Below, piece after piece: positions 1 through 12,234 of a stretch of DNA of 64,000 nucleotides. The position numbers were made by a program, and so were the translations under genes. The notes beneath the pieces are model-generated. The model searched no databases, had not been told where the DNA came from, and was given only the letters and a program-made list of their open reading frames with translations. Every line of letters begins with the position of its first letter. Position 1 is the first letter of the stretch. The stretch covers positions 20,375,092-20,439,091 of the forward strand of contig OX467090.1 of the NCBI GenBank assembly GCA_950106755.1, given 5' to 3'. The stretch is from Climacium dendroides (Eukaryota; Streptophyta; Bryopsida; Hypnales; Climaciaceae).

Positions 1-8
1 GAGTGCAG

Positions 9-2829
9 AGTTTGCGGAGTATGAGGTGAAGCCCACGATCTACACCTACACTGAATTGCAGTACATTACGAGGTTTTTCAGCATGAAACTTGGACAAGGA
101 GCTTTTGGTGCCGTCTACAAGGTCTGCCCAGCAGCTTCCACAAGCACTGTTGTTTGCACTTACAGCAACGAATTAGCTTAAAACGATACATATTCTGTCA
201 AGTTTTGAATCTCATGATTTCCGAACTATAATGTAAGCATTCAATAACACCTGCGTCGTGTTTCTTCAGGGAACTTTACCAAATGGGAGTGAAGTGGCTG
301 TGAAGCAACTGTACACAAAGTCTCAACAAAGCCTGGACGACTTTCTGAACGAGATTGTTCTGGTTGCAGCTGTGAAGCACCGCAACCTAGTGAAACTGAA
401 AGGGTGTTGCATTCGGAAAAACCAACGTCTTCTGGTGTATGAGTATGTCGAAAATGGTGATTTGGAGCACTTTCTATTTGGTATCTCCTTGCACCTCTCT
501 CTGTGTGACAACACTATTAGTTTTTCTATCTCCTGATATCACCATATTCTTTCAAGTGTCAAAATTGCAAGACAATCGGAACTTTTCGTTACGCTGGTCT
601 GGAAACTCAAATCTATACTAGTACCTTAGTTTTAGAGCTCTGTGCACTTGAATTTCATAGTTGGGTTGCTTTGGATCACTCTATTTTATCAATTATGTCC
701 TGTAATCTTGATATAGAATTGAAACTCACCATTATACTATCTTATACTACGTTGTGCACGTAGGGCAGGAAATTGGAAAGAAGGATTGGTCTATAAGCCA
801 AAACATATGCTATGGAGTGGCTGAAGGCATCCATTACTTGCATTTCTCGTCCCAGCCAAAGATCATTCATCGTGACATAAAAGCGTGCAACATCCTGCTG
901 GACAATAACTTTGAGCCTAAGATTGCCGATTTTGGTTTGGCTTTACTGTACCCGGAGGAGGAGAGCCACATTATGACAATCCATATTGCTGGCACCAGGT
1001 GACCACACCTTTTTTATTTTATTTAAATACTAAACCATAACCTTAGTGGAGCTTATTTCTTCTAAGGTGTCAATCAACGTTAATTAGGTGCAACGTCAAC
1101 ATGCTTGGAGTACTCTGATGCTTGTGAGGAGAAGCTGGATTCTGGAAGTGAAATTGGTTTCCAATGTGGACGTGCTTCATGCAGGGGTTACTTAGCGCCT
1201 GAGTACGCCCATTTGGGACAGCTGAGTGAGAAAGTGGATGTCTTCAGCTACGGGGTTCTGCTGCTTGAGATTGTGAGCAGAAGAAGAAACATGAATCTCA
1301 AATCATCTGAAGAGTCTTTCTATCTGCCAGATTGGGTGAGGTTCTTGTCTTCAGCATTACTCCATTGAGTATACAAGTTGTGTTTTCAGTTAGGATGGGG
1401 AAGTTTGAAGAGATTGGTAGTTTTCTCAGCACTGATCTGAAACCTGAGATCTGTGAGATTTGGATCTCTGTGCACTTGAATGTCACTGTGTTGGCGATGT
1501 AAATCCCGCCAATTCAACTAGCATGACCGTGCAAATGGCTGCTTATCTACATGCTCGTTACAGTGAAGGAAGTATTCTCAACTAGGAACTAGAGCGATTT
1601 GATCTTTTATCTAGAATCTCAGGACCACACCCATCCCAGCTAGATTTCGAGCTCCAAGATTACAAAGTATTTGATTGAAAAGAGGGTTTGGTTCTTCCCC
1701 ACTAAGTAATGTTTTGTACGGTGATACTAACCGGTGAGAGGTGTATGATCAGGCATGGAGTCTGTACACAGAAGGAAAGATCAAGGAGCTCATAGACCCT
1801 AGCCTAGAACTGCAGCCAAGAGAAGAGTCGGAAGCCCTGCGAATCATCAGCATTGCCTTGTTGTGCGTGCACAGGTCAGTAGTGTTCACAAATCTGACTC
1901 CATTAGCAAAAAATTTATGAACTTCTAAATTGCAACAAATAATGTGAACACGGCAGCTAATTTTGAACTTCTACATTGTTAGCAATTGCCATTTTGATTT
2001 CGTTTGATTTTCCCGAGTTTTGGCGCGAATAATTTTGACATTTGTATGCTCGGAGCTCTAATGACTAAGATATGCACACCCATAATCAACAACTGAGCAT
2101 ACTTACTACTCTTAAACATAAATTCTTATCATTGGCTCTTATTGGATACTGAATGAGGGTTCCAACTAATTTAGCATACTTTACTTGCACATCATTAGAA
2201 TAAGTTTTGGATTTTCGAAGTATTGTATCTAGGTGTACTAAAAATTGACACTGGGCTCTCATAGACTCTCATTTTTGTTGTGTACATCTTCTGCAATGAA
2301 TATCCAGGTTTTTGTGACGTTTTCTTGGTCCCAATGTAGGTGTTACACTGTTGATTATAGTTGTACATACCTTACGACTGGCCAGTGCCAATGTTAGAAA
2401 TGCCGTTTATTTGAAGAATTTGACGTAAGCATTATTTTCATCAAACTTTAGCTATTTCTGATTATGAAAATCACATTTGGGACTATTTCCTGCAGGTCAG
2501 GAGAGAGGCGACCTGACATGAAGGCCGTGGTGGCCATGTTGCATGGAGGCATGGACGCGGAGATTCTTCGTCTCCTTCAGGAGCATGAAGGCGACCGAGT
2601 CTCGTCCAGTAGAGGACAACTCAGTCTTGGCCACTCGAACTCTGGCGGCTCTGAAACGAGTTCCTTGATGAGCAAAGCATTTCATAGCTCGTCTCGCATT
2701 GAAATGTCTTCTCTGGTGAACAAGGAACCAAGTGGCTCCTCCTCTTTGGCAAATCAGAACTCGCCGACTTCGGAGATTAGGGCGGATGGATCAAGTCTTG
2801 CTGGGAATCCTGAAAGTAGGCTTAGCTGA
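9..2829 (+). CDS. LRR receptor-like kinase 1 (RLK1), 3' part: kinase domain and tail; 5' end outside window
   Basis: Exons read as 9-121, 270-480, 764-998, 1185-1335, 1753-1874 and 2496-2829. All junctions are GT-AG and the phases agree, giving 388 residues and a TGA stop. The protein is the cytoplasmic Ser/Thr kinase of a plant LRR-RLK. Visible motifs in order are the glycine loop [12 protein letters not shown], the ATP lysine in EVAVKQL, the alpha-C glutamate in FLNEIVLV, catalytic HRD in [17 protein letters not shown] in IADFGLA, and GYLAPEYA. It ends in a Ser/Gly-rich tail. All catalytic residues are present, so the kinase should be active. The kinase resembles plant LRR subfamily VIII kinases (established family knowledge). 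It is the tandem sister of the complete gene at 22769-32011, near-identical in exons and most introns, with a tail five codons shorter. The extracellular and TM exons lie left of the window. Exon 1 begins in phase 1, after AG at 7-8. Confidence 0.93.
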
Positions 2830-3719
2830 GGGCTTCCGGATCCACACTTCTGTGTTTTTCATGATTCTGCAGAGGTATTCTTGTGAACAATGTGGTAGGA
2901 TCTATTTGGGGGTTGGTTAGGTTAAAAATTGAAGCATGAAGACCCTGAGCAGAAGAGTAGAATAGGTAGTTTTTTAGGCTTGTAAGCATTGTCAAACACT
3001 AGTGCAATCACACAAAAATTCTTGTATTTGTATGAAGTTCTAGATTGGCTGCAAAAGTGGGCGAAAGAATGACTTGTCGTACTTGGTGTTGATATGGCGA
3101 AGATAGCTTGGCGCATGTATTTACTTTCATGGTCATGTGGTGAACCACTTCATATGGAGGGCTGAAGGTAGCAACACTGTAAAGCAACAATAGGAGATTC
3201 TTAGTGTCTTTTGTATGGCCACATTGCGGATATTTTGTTTAAGCAGATTAGCAAATCATATGAAAGATGTTGCAAGTAAAATCTGAATTTTCTGGTACTC
3301 AAAGAAAATGCTATAAATTTTCAAAAGCAATATAGGTCCCTACAATGGATCACAGACTCAACACGAAACAACACGTTTGGAACCTCGAAGAACCAAAGAG
3401 TGATGCATGTAGTGATGCATGCTCGAATAGCCACTTTGCTAATCGCTAATCTACTCAAGTTCTAACTAAGAGACCCGAGACCCAGACTTTGGCACGTTCC
3501 ACGGTTCTCAGCTCGAAACATGAATTATACCTATTTTCGCTTGAGACCTGCTGTTAGAAGGCATATGTCACAATTGTTGACCACCCAATCACTCAAGTGC
3601 CAATTTCACAAAATTGACATTACCTAGTTTTAGAAGAAAAAAGCTGACTGTTTCAGTACCATAGTCCCTTGGCATTTGTCTGTTTTCTGAGGGTAACTTA
3701 CCAGGGTTTTTGGGCGCAG
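2830..3719. other. 3' flank of RLK1, no gene seen
   Basis: Non-coding DNA downstream of the stop. From 2830 to about 3250 it aligns with the flank of RLK2 (32012-32207, continuing at 39602-39780), so it lies inside the tandem duplication. The stretch near 3055-3075 is the empty counterpart of the Copia insertion site behind RLK2. No canonical AATAAA signal is visible close to the stop. From 3250 to 3719 I see nothing assignable. Confidence 0.6.
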
Positions 3720-4282
3720 AGCACAAGAAGAACGTGAACATGAGCTGGCCTGTTCGGAAGAAAATCTGCCTAAGCATGGCGCACTGCATCCATCAAGGTA
3801 GGAGGTCCATATATCGCCCATTAAGAGCTGAAACTGAATTTTGAGGTGAAGCTTCTTGAAATATTTTTCAGCAAATTTTCCTTGAAAGGCAAGTGGAATT
3901 GCCACCTAACTCAAGTCGTTTCATATTTTTTGGAGTTTTGTGGAATTAGTTATGAAATTTTGAAGTTCAAATGACATAGGGTTCTAAAATCGTGCACCTC
4001 CTCAAATGTATATTGTTTGATCATTGTTGAAGGCTATGAAAAAGCAACGTATACAAATAAAGTACATTTGAGAGGTGGGCGATTCTAGAGCCTGTGCACT
4101 TTTAGAACCTCCTACCTTACTTGCATTCTTTGACTCAGCCCAAAATCTTTCATTGCAACATCAAAGCTTGCAATATTTTGTTGGTCAAGAATCTGGAGCC
4201 CAAAATTACACCCTTTGGCTTAGCTTTGATGTTTCCAAATGACCAAAGCCACATCATGACAATTCATGTTGCAAGCACTAGT
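3720..4282 (+). pseudogene. Relic kinase exon of a third LRR-RLK paralogue, split by a MITE
   Basis: A single decayed kinase exon. The left part (3720-3795) follows a possible AG acceptor at 3718-3719 and reads SWPVRKKICLSMAHCIH. That matches the segment just before the catalytic loop in LRR-VIII-type kinases. The right part (4118-4282) reads YLHSLTQPKIFHCNIKACN and then a run ending SHIMTIHVAST. HRD has become HCN and DFG has become PFG, so the product could not be catalytic. The donor that ends this exon in RLK1/RLK2 (CACCAG|GTGACC) reads CACTAG followed by TTTACT. The two halves are separated by a 322-bp MITE placed between the His and Tyr codons. RLK1 and RLK2 read GIHYLH at this point, so the break is exact. 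No other exons of this paralogue are recognisable nearby. It is either an exon-sized duplicate or the last remnant of a third array member. Confidence 0.85.
3796..4117. mobile_element. TA-flanked MITE (AGGTAGGAGGT ends) inside the RLK relic
   Basis: A 322-bp element that starts AGGTAGGAGGTCC and ends GAACCTCCTACCT, an imperfect terminal inverted repeat. It is followed by TA and preceded by CA (a decayed TA). Its interior matches the elements at 18719-19044 and 17564-17860; shared stretches include AGTCGTTTCATATTTTTTGG and the following GTGGAATTAGTTA. The insertion target is the TA of a His-Tyr codon pair in the relic kinase exon. No coding capacity. TA duplication is typical of Tc1/mariner/pogo-type transposition (family knowledge). 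Confidence 0.85.
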
Positions 4283-5196
4283 TTACTCCACTTGTTAATC
4301 AGTTATTAGAGTTAATCATAAAGTGTGGGCAATGTGGGAAGGAGTTCGAAAAAAACACAAGATGAAACTCTTTGGAGCACCAAAACTGGTAGATAAGGAG
4401 TAATCATGTCTTTACATCAATTGGGAACAACTTAAAGATAAGGATTCATTGTTTTCAAATAAATAATTCAAATTGGGTCAAGTTTTACATCACCAAAACC
4501 AGTAAAGCATTACATCTCTTGATATATAAAAAAATCATGAAAATTGAAGGAAAAAAAGTCTTCATGTGGTCTACTCAAAACACATGAGGTTGGCTTGGTC
4601 GTACAAGGTGGACGAGTGAACACCTTGTGGTATGGATAGACCATGAATAGGTCATAAGCAAAATAAATATAACTGTAAATTACATATATAGAATCTCATC
4701 AATATGGCAATGGACAAGAGCTAAAGAGTCCAAGAATACAGACCCAGTAACCCACAATTTTGCCTTGCCTACTGACAAAACTTGGAAAACTTCTACGTTA
4801 CATTATTGGAACCTCACTCAACTCTGGAAATCACTCACACCAGCTGAAAGCTGAGAGATTCCTACGGGCTACTAGAATTCACCCTTACAGCAACCTTTTG
4901 TGGCAATGCGTCCAAATTTGACATTCAATGTTGCTCCAAAATATTGTCCAAATTAGTGTTGTCCAGAGCAAACAACGATTTCAAACGAGTTTGCCAAAAT
5001 TGTTACATCATTTGCGTGCTGAATTACATTCCAAAATTTCCGTGTTTGCTGAAAATCGTTGCATGATTGTGTCCTGAAGTACGTTCCAAATTTTTTATGT
5101 TTGCTGAGAATCACGTTGACTGCTGCCGAGACTGTTATTCTCCCCACAGCCTGCTCACTCTCCACCTAGGCCCACACGAAATCGCCTCGTGGATTC
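4283..5196. other. Intergenic, weak ~60-bp degenerate repeats near 4930-5110
   Basis: No gene seen. Around 4935-5110 the phrases ATTCCAAAATTTCCGTGTTTGCTGA and GTTCCAAATTTTTTATGTTTGCTGA recur at roughly 60-bp spacing, a degenerate short tandem array. The rest is unstructured AT-rich sequence. Confidence 0.4.
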
Positions 5197-5800
5197 CAAG
5201 ATGGGTTGCTGGGAAAAGGGAGCGGGTCTATTGAGACGCCTGCTATTGAATGGAGCAGGTAGGGTAGGGATGCAGGCATCAACACAGGTCTGGAGAGGTC
5301 CAATATGGCCAACTTCCATGGATTCGAAACCCTAACCCTAATTGTGGAAATTAGACAACTGACCTTCTGTGGCTATGGGAATTGGAAATGGAAACGGGAC
5401 AAATTCAGCTCCCTTTTTGTCCAAATACCATTCCTAGTATATGTAAGTTACATAACCTATTCTATCATCCCTGGATTGGACTCTGAAACCAATATAACTT
5501 AGTTCCTGGATTCAGAAACATTTCAGGATCCTGAGATGGGTTGCTTGGGATGGGGAGTGGGTCTGTTGAGATGTGCATCGAATGGAGCAAGGAGCTCAGG
5601 ATCCAGGAACACAGACAGGTCTGCAGAAATCCAATATGGCCAACTTCCCTGAACCCTAAACCCTAAGCGTGGAAATTGGACAATGAAATGTCCCTCTCTG
5701 GCTATGGAAATTGTTGATGCAAATCTAGCTCCTTTTTGTGTGTAAATTCCATTTGTATGTATTCTATTCTATCCTCACGGACAACTGGCTACTATGGGAT
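5197..5800. repeat. Direct repeat, two ~335-bp units
   Basis: Unit 1 begins near 5197 and unit 2 near 5532 (offset 335). Both carry ATGGGTTGCT, a GGGTCT(A/G)TTGAGA block, CAATATGGCCAACTTCC, a telo-box-like AACCCTAA run and a shared AGCTCC(C)TTTTTGT block. Divergence is clear, so the duplication is old. No protein assigned. Confidence 0.8.
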
Positions 5801-6237
5801 GCTCCAAATATTCCATAGATGGACATTATGGAATTCTCCTGTGACCCATTCAGGGTCCAGATAACTGAGAGACAGCTTGTTTTCAAGTGGACATCAAGCA
5901 GGTCCATTACAAAGAATGAATCAGACAGTCCCTGGGTGACAGACTTGAAGTTTTGACCTAAACTTAAGCTTATTTGTACAGAACTGGGACACTGTCAGGC
6001 GGCTGCAAGGAGACCGAGGTTCCATAAAGTTTGTGAAGGAAACAGACAGGTGAGAGTGTGAGACGACCTGCTGGAATGTCCACTTGAAGGGGAGGGCTAG
6101 CTGGAGAAGGTTTTGCACTGACAAAAGCAACCTTTTTTTCCAGTGATTGCGAGGAAGTTTGAGTAGGACTTTATGATAGTGTGCTGGAAAACGGACCATC
6201 TCCTTCAAATGGACCCTAGCGTCAGCTTTAGAGGCTG

Positions 6238-6581
6238 AGGTGATCCTTGAATGGGCCATTTTAGCAATTGAATGCATCTAGGAAAAAATATTTTTCTATT
6301 GCAAGAGTCAATCATAGTCTTTGAATCTGCACATCTCTTTACAAGTTGCAAGTGGACACATTTTGAGAGACCTACTGTTACAAATAGGTGCCTATGTCCT
6401 TAATCTTTTGAAAATTTATAAGTAATTAAAAAAATGCTTGGAAAAATACAAAACCACTTGTGTTAGGGTTCTGTATCTATTTTTCTTTCTCTAGAAAATG
6501 ATATAAAGATATTTTTGTCCAAGAAAACCTATGAAAAAGGCGAAACAACCCTTAGATGGTAGCTTTTAGAGCATACTACCT
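6238..6581. mobile_element. MITE-like element, family with AGGTGATCC left end
   Basis: A 344-bp stretch starting AGGTGATCCTTGAATGG and ending CATACTACCT before TA. It aligns along its whole length with 18372-18718. Only a few terminal bases are inverted (AGGT/ACCT), so the transposition mechanism is less certain than for the other MITEs. Two independent copies with the same boundaries support a discrete mobile unit. Confidence 0.7.
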
Positions 6582-7810
6582 TACTTGGAAAGCAATCCAA
6601 TGTCACAAGCACAAAGCTTCCCAGATTTGTTTTTTTCAACTCGTGCTTTGTCATCAATAGTTTTTTAGGAACAACATAAGTGGCAAATGTCCTCAGTGAA
6701 TTGGAGCTTAGTGGACACTTGTTTTAACTATGGAAAATTTGATTTTCAAATGCTTAAAAATAAAAAGTCTTTCCCATATAAAAATAATAATTTAAAAAAA
6801 TTATCCTAAATTTTCGCATCTATTTAATACATTAAAAAGAAAAAATCCCAACCCAAACCATTGGGTATGATATGCTACAATTTGTAGATACAAATGTTAA
6901 AAAAAATACATATCCATTACAAAATAGACTTTAAAAATCCAATTTATTTTAACATTCTTGTCTAACTTATGCCATTATATGAGGTAGGCATCTCTATTTT
7001 GAAACCAATCCCAATTGCATCCCTCACTAAATCTATCCAAGATTTTAGTTGAGGAAATGTTGGACAAATATAGATAAGGATGCAATTGGATATTGGATCC
7101 ACGATGGGGATGTATACTTCAAGGTAGTCTATCTATATTTCAAGAGATGGTCATTTTTAGTGACCACTGCATTTCAACTTCAAAAATTTGTAACTGTAGT
7201 AGAACTTCTATAAAGTGAACTTTTGTAAGTCAATAACTTCTCTAAAGTCATATTATTCCTTCCATCCCAACTTGGACACATTGAAGATGTACGAGATATT
7301 TAAAGAAAAGAAAAGAAATTTTCATTGGATTTAGAATCTAAATGCCACTCCAATGAATGTAACTTCCCAAAATCTTCAAAATGTCATGAATTGGCTTCAA
7401 TTTTTTCATGATTTTATCCCCCAAATTGAAATTAGTGTAATTTTTGGAAGCCAAAAAGTAATCCGAACCCATAGCCAACGTCTAGTGACTTCCAATTCAG
7501 TGAGTCTTCTACTCACTACTTCCTACTCATTTTTGTACTGAAAAGCAAAGACATGCATTATGTTATGGCCGGATGTTAACCTCCCCTCAAACAAAAAGGG
7601 GTGGTTGTCAGTGGGTACACCTTGGTAGGTGGACCCTTCCCTTCAGCCCGGCCTAGGTGAGTCTCTAGCTCAAATCTTCGCCCTTCCAACAGTCTTCAAG
7701 CCTCCCCACTCCAAATCCAGATCTGGCTCTCCTTGTTCAAACCCAAAACAGCACTCATTGCCTTGCTTGTCTAGTTTAGCTGAAACCTACTCTTGGTTTA
7801 TTTTTTTATA
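6582..7810. other. Intergenic AT-rich DNA with a partial relative of the 13.3/15.0-kb MITEs
   Basis: No gene seen. The segment around 7340-7560 (TTCATGATTTTATCCCCCAAA, the GGAAGCCAAAAAGTA block, the CTACTCACTACTTCCTACTC block, then GACATG) resembles the interiors of the MITEs at 13294-13716 and 15015-15428. It is probably a truncated copy. Confidence 0.5.
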
Positions 7811-8049
7811 GCGGCCTTGAGTTAGAGAGTTATGTTGTAGAGACATTGTGGTCTTAGAGCTAGAGAGTTATATTTTGAAGACATTGTGGCCTTAGAGTTG
7901 GAGAGTTATGTTTTGAAGACATTGTGGCTTTGAGTTAGAAGTTATGTTTTGAAGACATTGTGGCCTTGAGTTGGAGAGCTTTATTTTGGAGATATTTATT
8001 TTGGAGACATTGCGGGCTTGAATTGGAGAACTTTATTTTAGAGAAGTAT
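7811..8049. repeat. Minisatellite, ~38-bp unit, about six copies
   Basis: The core GACATTGTGG recurs at 7842, 7880, 7918 and 7954, with a diverged GACATTGCGG at 8005. Each is linked by GGCCTTGAGTTGGAGAG and TTATGTTTTGAA blocks. Spacing is 36-38 bp, with one longer unit. Non-coding. Confidence 0.85.
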
Positions 8050-9359
8050 TATTGATTGCAACAAGATAGTTGTAAAAATATTATTGATGTTGTTATGTTA
8101 GCTAAAGTGAGCAAATGTACACTTGTTTTTCTTTGAATTCTTTGTATTGTAGATGCTCTCATTGCACTCTTGCAATGGAAGGACTAGCTTTGGATTTAGT
8201 AAATCATTTGTCAATAAAGGTGGCTAAAAGTACTACTTTATCTTAGTGTGATAGCAGATGTGATAGAAATGATGTTCAATTTTAAACTTATTTACCACTT
8301 CTACACATCTTTATGCACTTGCATGTCCACCTTGAGAATCATGAAGAATTAAAGAATTTTTTTTCACATTGCATTGTCTACTAACTTCTTGCAATGCATA
8401 TTATTTTGTACTTAAATAAAGTTTGCAAATCATTCTATGAGGTACAAAGTCTAAAAGCTTATAGTTATATAGTACTCACCTTTTGTAAAGCAAATATGAG
8501 TCCTCATCTACCAAATTTAAGAACTTCTCTTCATTGCTAAGTACACATCATGAATGAATATATTTCAATCTTTCTAATGCCTTTGTTGTTTACATATTTT
8601 AAGCTTTTGTAATTTATGTGTGATGGAGTTATTATCATGTGATGATGTAAATGGACTCTAATAAGGTCCTTTTTAAATAACAATTGTTATCCTTGTTTAT
8701 TCATGATCAATTTTAATATGAATTTTGCCCTTGTATCTTGTAAAAATTATTGCAAAAAAAAAATGTGTATTGATTTGTATATTATGATTTCAATCATTGT
8801 GCATATCATGGAAGTGGAATATGTCCTCACAAATCCACGATAAAAGTATACTTTGCATTTTACAAATACGAAGTTCATTGTTGGTTGCATTTGTGGCACC
8901 TAACTATGGTAGAGAAAAATGAAGGGCTATTGAAAGGTGACTACTATGATTATGAGGACAATACGAACTTTATGGTTGGCTTTAGTATTGGATATACTTC
9001 ACAATTGGGTCCTCTTGAAACTACAAACATGGAAAATGATTTCACATGGATTGATATAGATTCTATCACATTTATATGTATATAATGTATTTAATGTATA
9101 TATATATATTTAATATATATATATAATACAATCAAATTTCAAGTAGAAATTAAAAGTCATAGTTGTAATAAAATATAATAATTCTACAATAATTCTTCAA
9201 CCCATGTTTCATTTACTTATACATTTGTTTTAAAGTCATACATCAACTTTTGGTTGCTAAATTACACTAACTTCAGAAGCTTCACAATATTTGTAAGAAT
9301 TTTTTATGCTATATTTCATTTCTATTTCTACAAGTCATTTTTTGACTTCTTTATACAGA
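8050..9359. other. AT-rich spacer upstream of the MULE relic
   Basis: Mostly unstructured. An open stretch at 8885-9085 contains a segment ending ENDFTWIDIDS and could be an eroded 5' exon of the MULE-type gene that follows; that is inference. A (TA)n microsatellite lies at about 9086-9130. Confidence 0.4.
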
Positions 9360-11067
9360 TACATGTGTCATTTTGGTCCTAAAGACCACTCGGGGGTTGT
9401 ATCAGAGGATATGGAAGCTTTGTTACATTTTATCCAAAAGAAACGCAAGAAAGTAGTGGAGAAAACAAAACAACAAGGTAAAAAAGTCATCCCGGAATAT
9501 GATGCCTTCAAAGCACAGAGTATTTTAGGAGGCAAAAAAACACGTATAGGAAAGACTAAATCTGGAATGTTTATCAAGCAGGAATGCCAAAGATCTTTCA
9601 TTGTTAAGCAATTCTATTTGGACAACAATCTTTGCCAAATTGTTTATTACCAAACACAGCATGTCAACAAGACGAGCAAATTTTGTCACGAAAGTACTAT
9701 AGGAGGATTTCATCATACCATGGTTTGTTTGTTTTTTGAAAATATGAAAACCGCTTGTCTACAATGCTAAGTTTTGGATTATCACCATCCCAAGTGATGG
9801 CTCAACACAAAGCAAACGTACGAGAGATGGCATTGTTGAATATGTCTATTATTTAGGACACATTTATTATGCCCCAAGATGTGCAAAATTTATCAAATAA
9901 GTGGATAGTAAAACTTTGGCAAAAGCATTCTAGTGACCCTATGAGTATGAGCATGTAGGTGAAAGAAAATTCAACAAGTGTTTTTTACTACAAGGAATAG
10001 CATTGCTACACTTGAACAAGATAGTTCAAGATGATGCTCCATTCACACTAGGAATACAAATGGACTGGCAACTTGAAATGATGGTCAAACATGGTGATGG
10101 AAATGTAATTGCATTTGATGCTACATTTGGTACTAATGAAAGCAGGATAAGCTATTGTATTTTGCCCTACATTCCTTAGTTTCTAGTACATAATGAAATG
10201 ATTTCTAGTTAAATGTGGACTTCTTAAAAAAATACTTACAATTTTTTTTATTTGGGATGCAGTATCCACTCTATACACTTCCGGTCTTTGATGAGTGGTG
10301 GAATGGAATACTAGTTGGTTTTTTTATCATCTCAAGAACATGTAAAAAAAGATTTGCAAATTGTTTTAGAAGAACTCAAACTCACAATGCAAAAACAAGC
10401 TCCAGGATGGGCACCTACCTCACTCATAGTAGATAATGCAAAAGCAGAGATTAATGTCCTTAGGTTAGTTTTACAACTCTTTTTTGTTTCAACTACAATT
10501 ATGATTTTTTTCATTTTCTATGAGGTTCTTTCTTCATTCTAACCTAAGGTCTTTGTTTATAATTATGATGTAGATCACTATGGTTCGAGGCAAAGATATT
10601 TTTATGTCTCTGACATGTTCACAAGAATGGGGCTAAGAATACAATTAAGAAAATCAAGACAATGAGAGAAAGAACTTTTATTCTCAAAGCATTAGGAAAT
10701 ATCATGTATGGCAAAGGAATGCCAATTGATGATTCTCCAATTGAGTGGACACATCAACAACTCGACTATCTTGCTTCAATACAACTAGTAGCTACAATAT
10801 TCATGAAATACATTACAGATCATTGGAGTGACAAAACTGAAATTCTTTGAAGAACTCGTAGCACTAGTAGACAAACATGAATTGCATGATCATTTGGTAT
10901 ATTATCTTTAAGCCATTAAAGGGAAGTATAAGGGCATGGTGGCAAGGGGAATGGCCAATATAGGAGGATTCAGCAATACTAATTTCTTCCCTAAATTGCC
11001 AAGTGATAATTGTTTGATACGGCGCAAGGGATTTCTAGAACCAAAGTCTAGGAGAGTTAAAAATTAG
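9360..11067 (+). pseudogene. MULE-type transposase relic (DDE core present, broken)
   Basis: A decayed Mutator-like transposase read piecewise. The N-terminal part (9363-9720) has a basic stretch and CQRSFIVKQFY...IVYYQTQHVNK, typical of the region before the MULE core. The core begins near 10030 with DDAPFTLGIQMDWQLEMMV and FDATFGTNES (first catalytic Asp). It continues at 10258-10470 with YPLYTLPVFDEWWNGILVGF and APTSLIVDNAKAEIN (second Asp), then at 10575-10850 with LALGNIMYG-type sequence. Defects visible are a TAG in the ...NMSII*DTF... stretch, a second TAG soon after in the same frame (SMSM*VKEN), a frameshift near 9998-10010, and TGA in place of Trp in FLCL*HVHKN near 10606-10608. A last open stretch of about 50 codons ends at 11067. 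Autonomous activity is excluded as it stands. Confidence 0.85.
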
Positions 11068-12234
11068 TATGTTGTTGACAACATTATAGGCAAAAGTGTA
11101 GCCTTCATATTATATGTCTACATATATTATTTATGAACACTATGTTAAAAAGATTGAAGCAATATGTTTTTATGAAATTCTTAAGCAATTTAGTGCTTTA
11201 TCCTCATTTATGAATTAAAATTCCCATATGATTCAATTTTTTTACTTCTTCAATATCATAGGTAGAATTTATTGATTCATTAGTATTTTAGAGCCATGAG
11301 GAATTTAATATTGTTTCTTGTATTGTACATGATTGAATTTAATTATTTTTAAAGAAAGAAAACAATAGAATTTTCATTAAATTAATTTCTTCAAATTCTT
11401 GATGAATGTTTGAATATGAATTTATGAGAATTCAAAAATTTTAATACTAAAAATTCAAGTATCCCCTAAACAATCAATGAACATATTTTGGTCTTTAAGA
11501 GAATTTAGGCAACCTCCATTGAATTTATGATTTGGAATTTTTACATGAAATTATTAGAATGCATGCTACTCTTCATAATGTACTTGAGAAGTTTTGTTTC
11601 ATGACATTCCAATAAATATTGCAAAAGTTAAAAGGATATTTTTCATTTGAACCCTAAACCAAGTAACTAAATATACATTGCAAAAAGATATTAATTACTT
11701 TTTGGGTCTTCTGTAGATTCATAAGTGCTCAAAAAACATTCAATTCCAATTAATGATGTAAAAGTTATGAAGAGTATTAGTTTGCAAATAATGAAGGTAG
11801 AAAAAACATGGGAATTCATCTTTTGTTCTCAATTTTGAAATTTTGAAACTTGAAATTAAAATTAAAATTAAAATGTGTTAATTGTTTACTAGGACATTAT
11901 CATCATTGGGATTAAGAATTTTTTATTTCTTGTAAAAGTTCTTTACAAATTAGTTTTTTTTTTATTCAATACTTACTTGTATTTTATAAATTTATTAACA
12001 TGAAGATGAAAATTTTTTGGGTTAAAATTTTTACATATGTTTTCAATCCATTTTCCAACATATTAATAAATTGCACAAGTTATAGGACATACATGTTTTT
12101 CTTAATAATGTTGAAAGGCAAGACTTCAACTTTCGGAAGGGCTACAAAAGCTTACAATTTTAAGTTTTGGCATATTTAACTTCCAATCTACAAGGATATT
12201 CATTTATAAAGTTTGAAACAATGTAATTGAACAA
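11068..12234. other. AT-rich spacer
   Basis: No genes and no convincing repeat structure. The composition is very AT-rich with short homopolymer runs. Confidence 0.4.

Noticed and set aside
1105..1368. An ORF starting within RLK1 intron 3 as a separate gene
   Set aside because: It is the downstream exon extended backwards into the intron; splicing at 1185 is supported by phase and the APE motif.
5921..6277. 118-codon minus-strand ORF
   Set aside because: No recognisable domain, and it overlaps the left end of the MITE-like element at 6238. Treated as chance.
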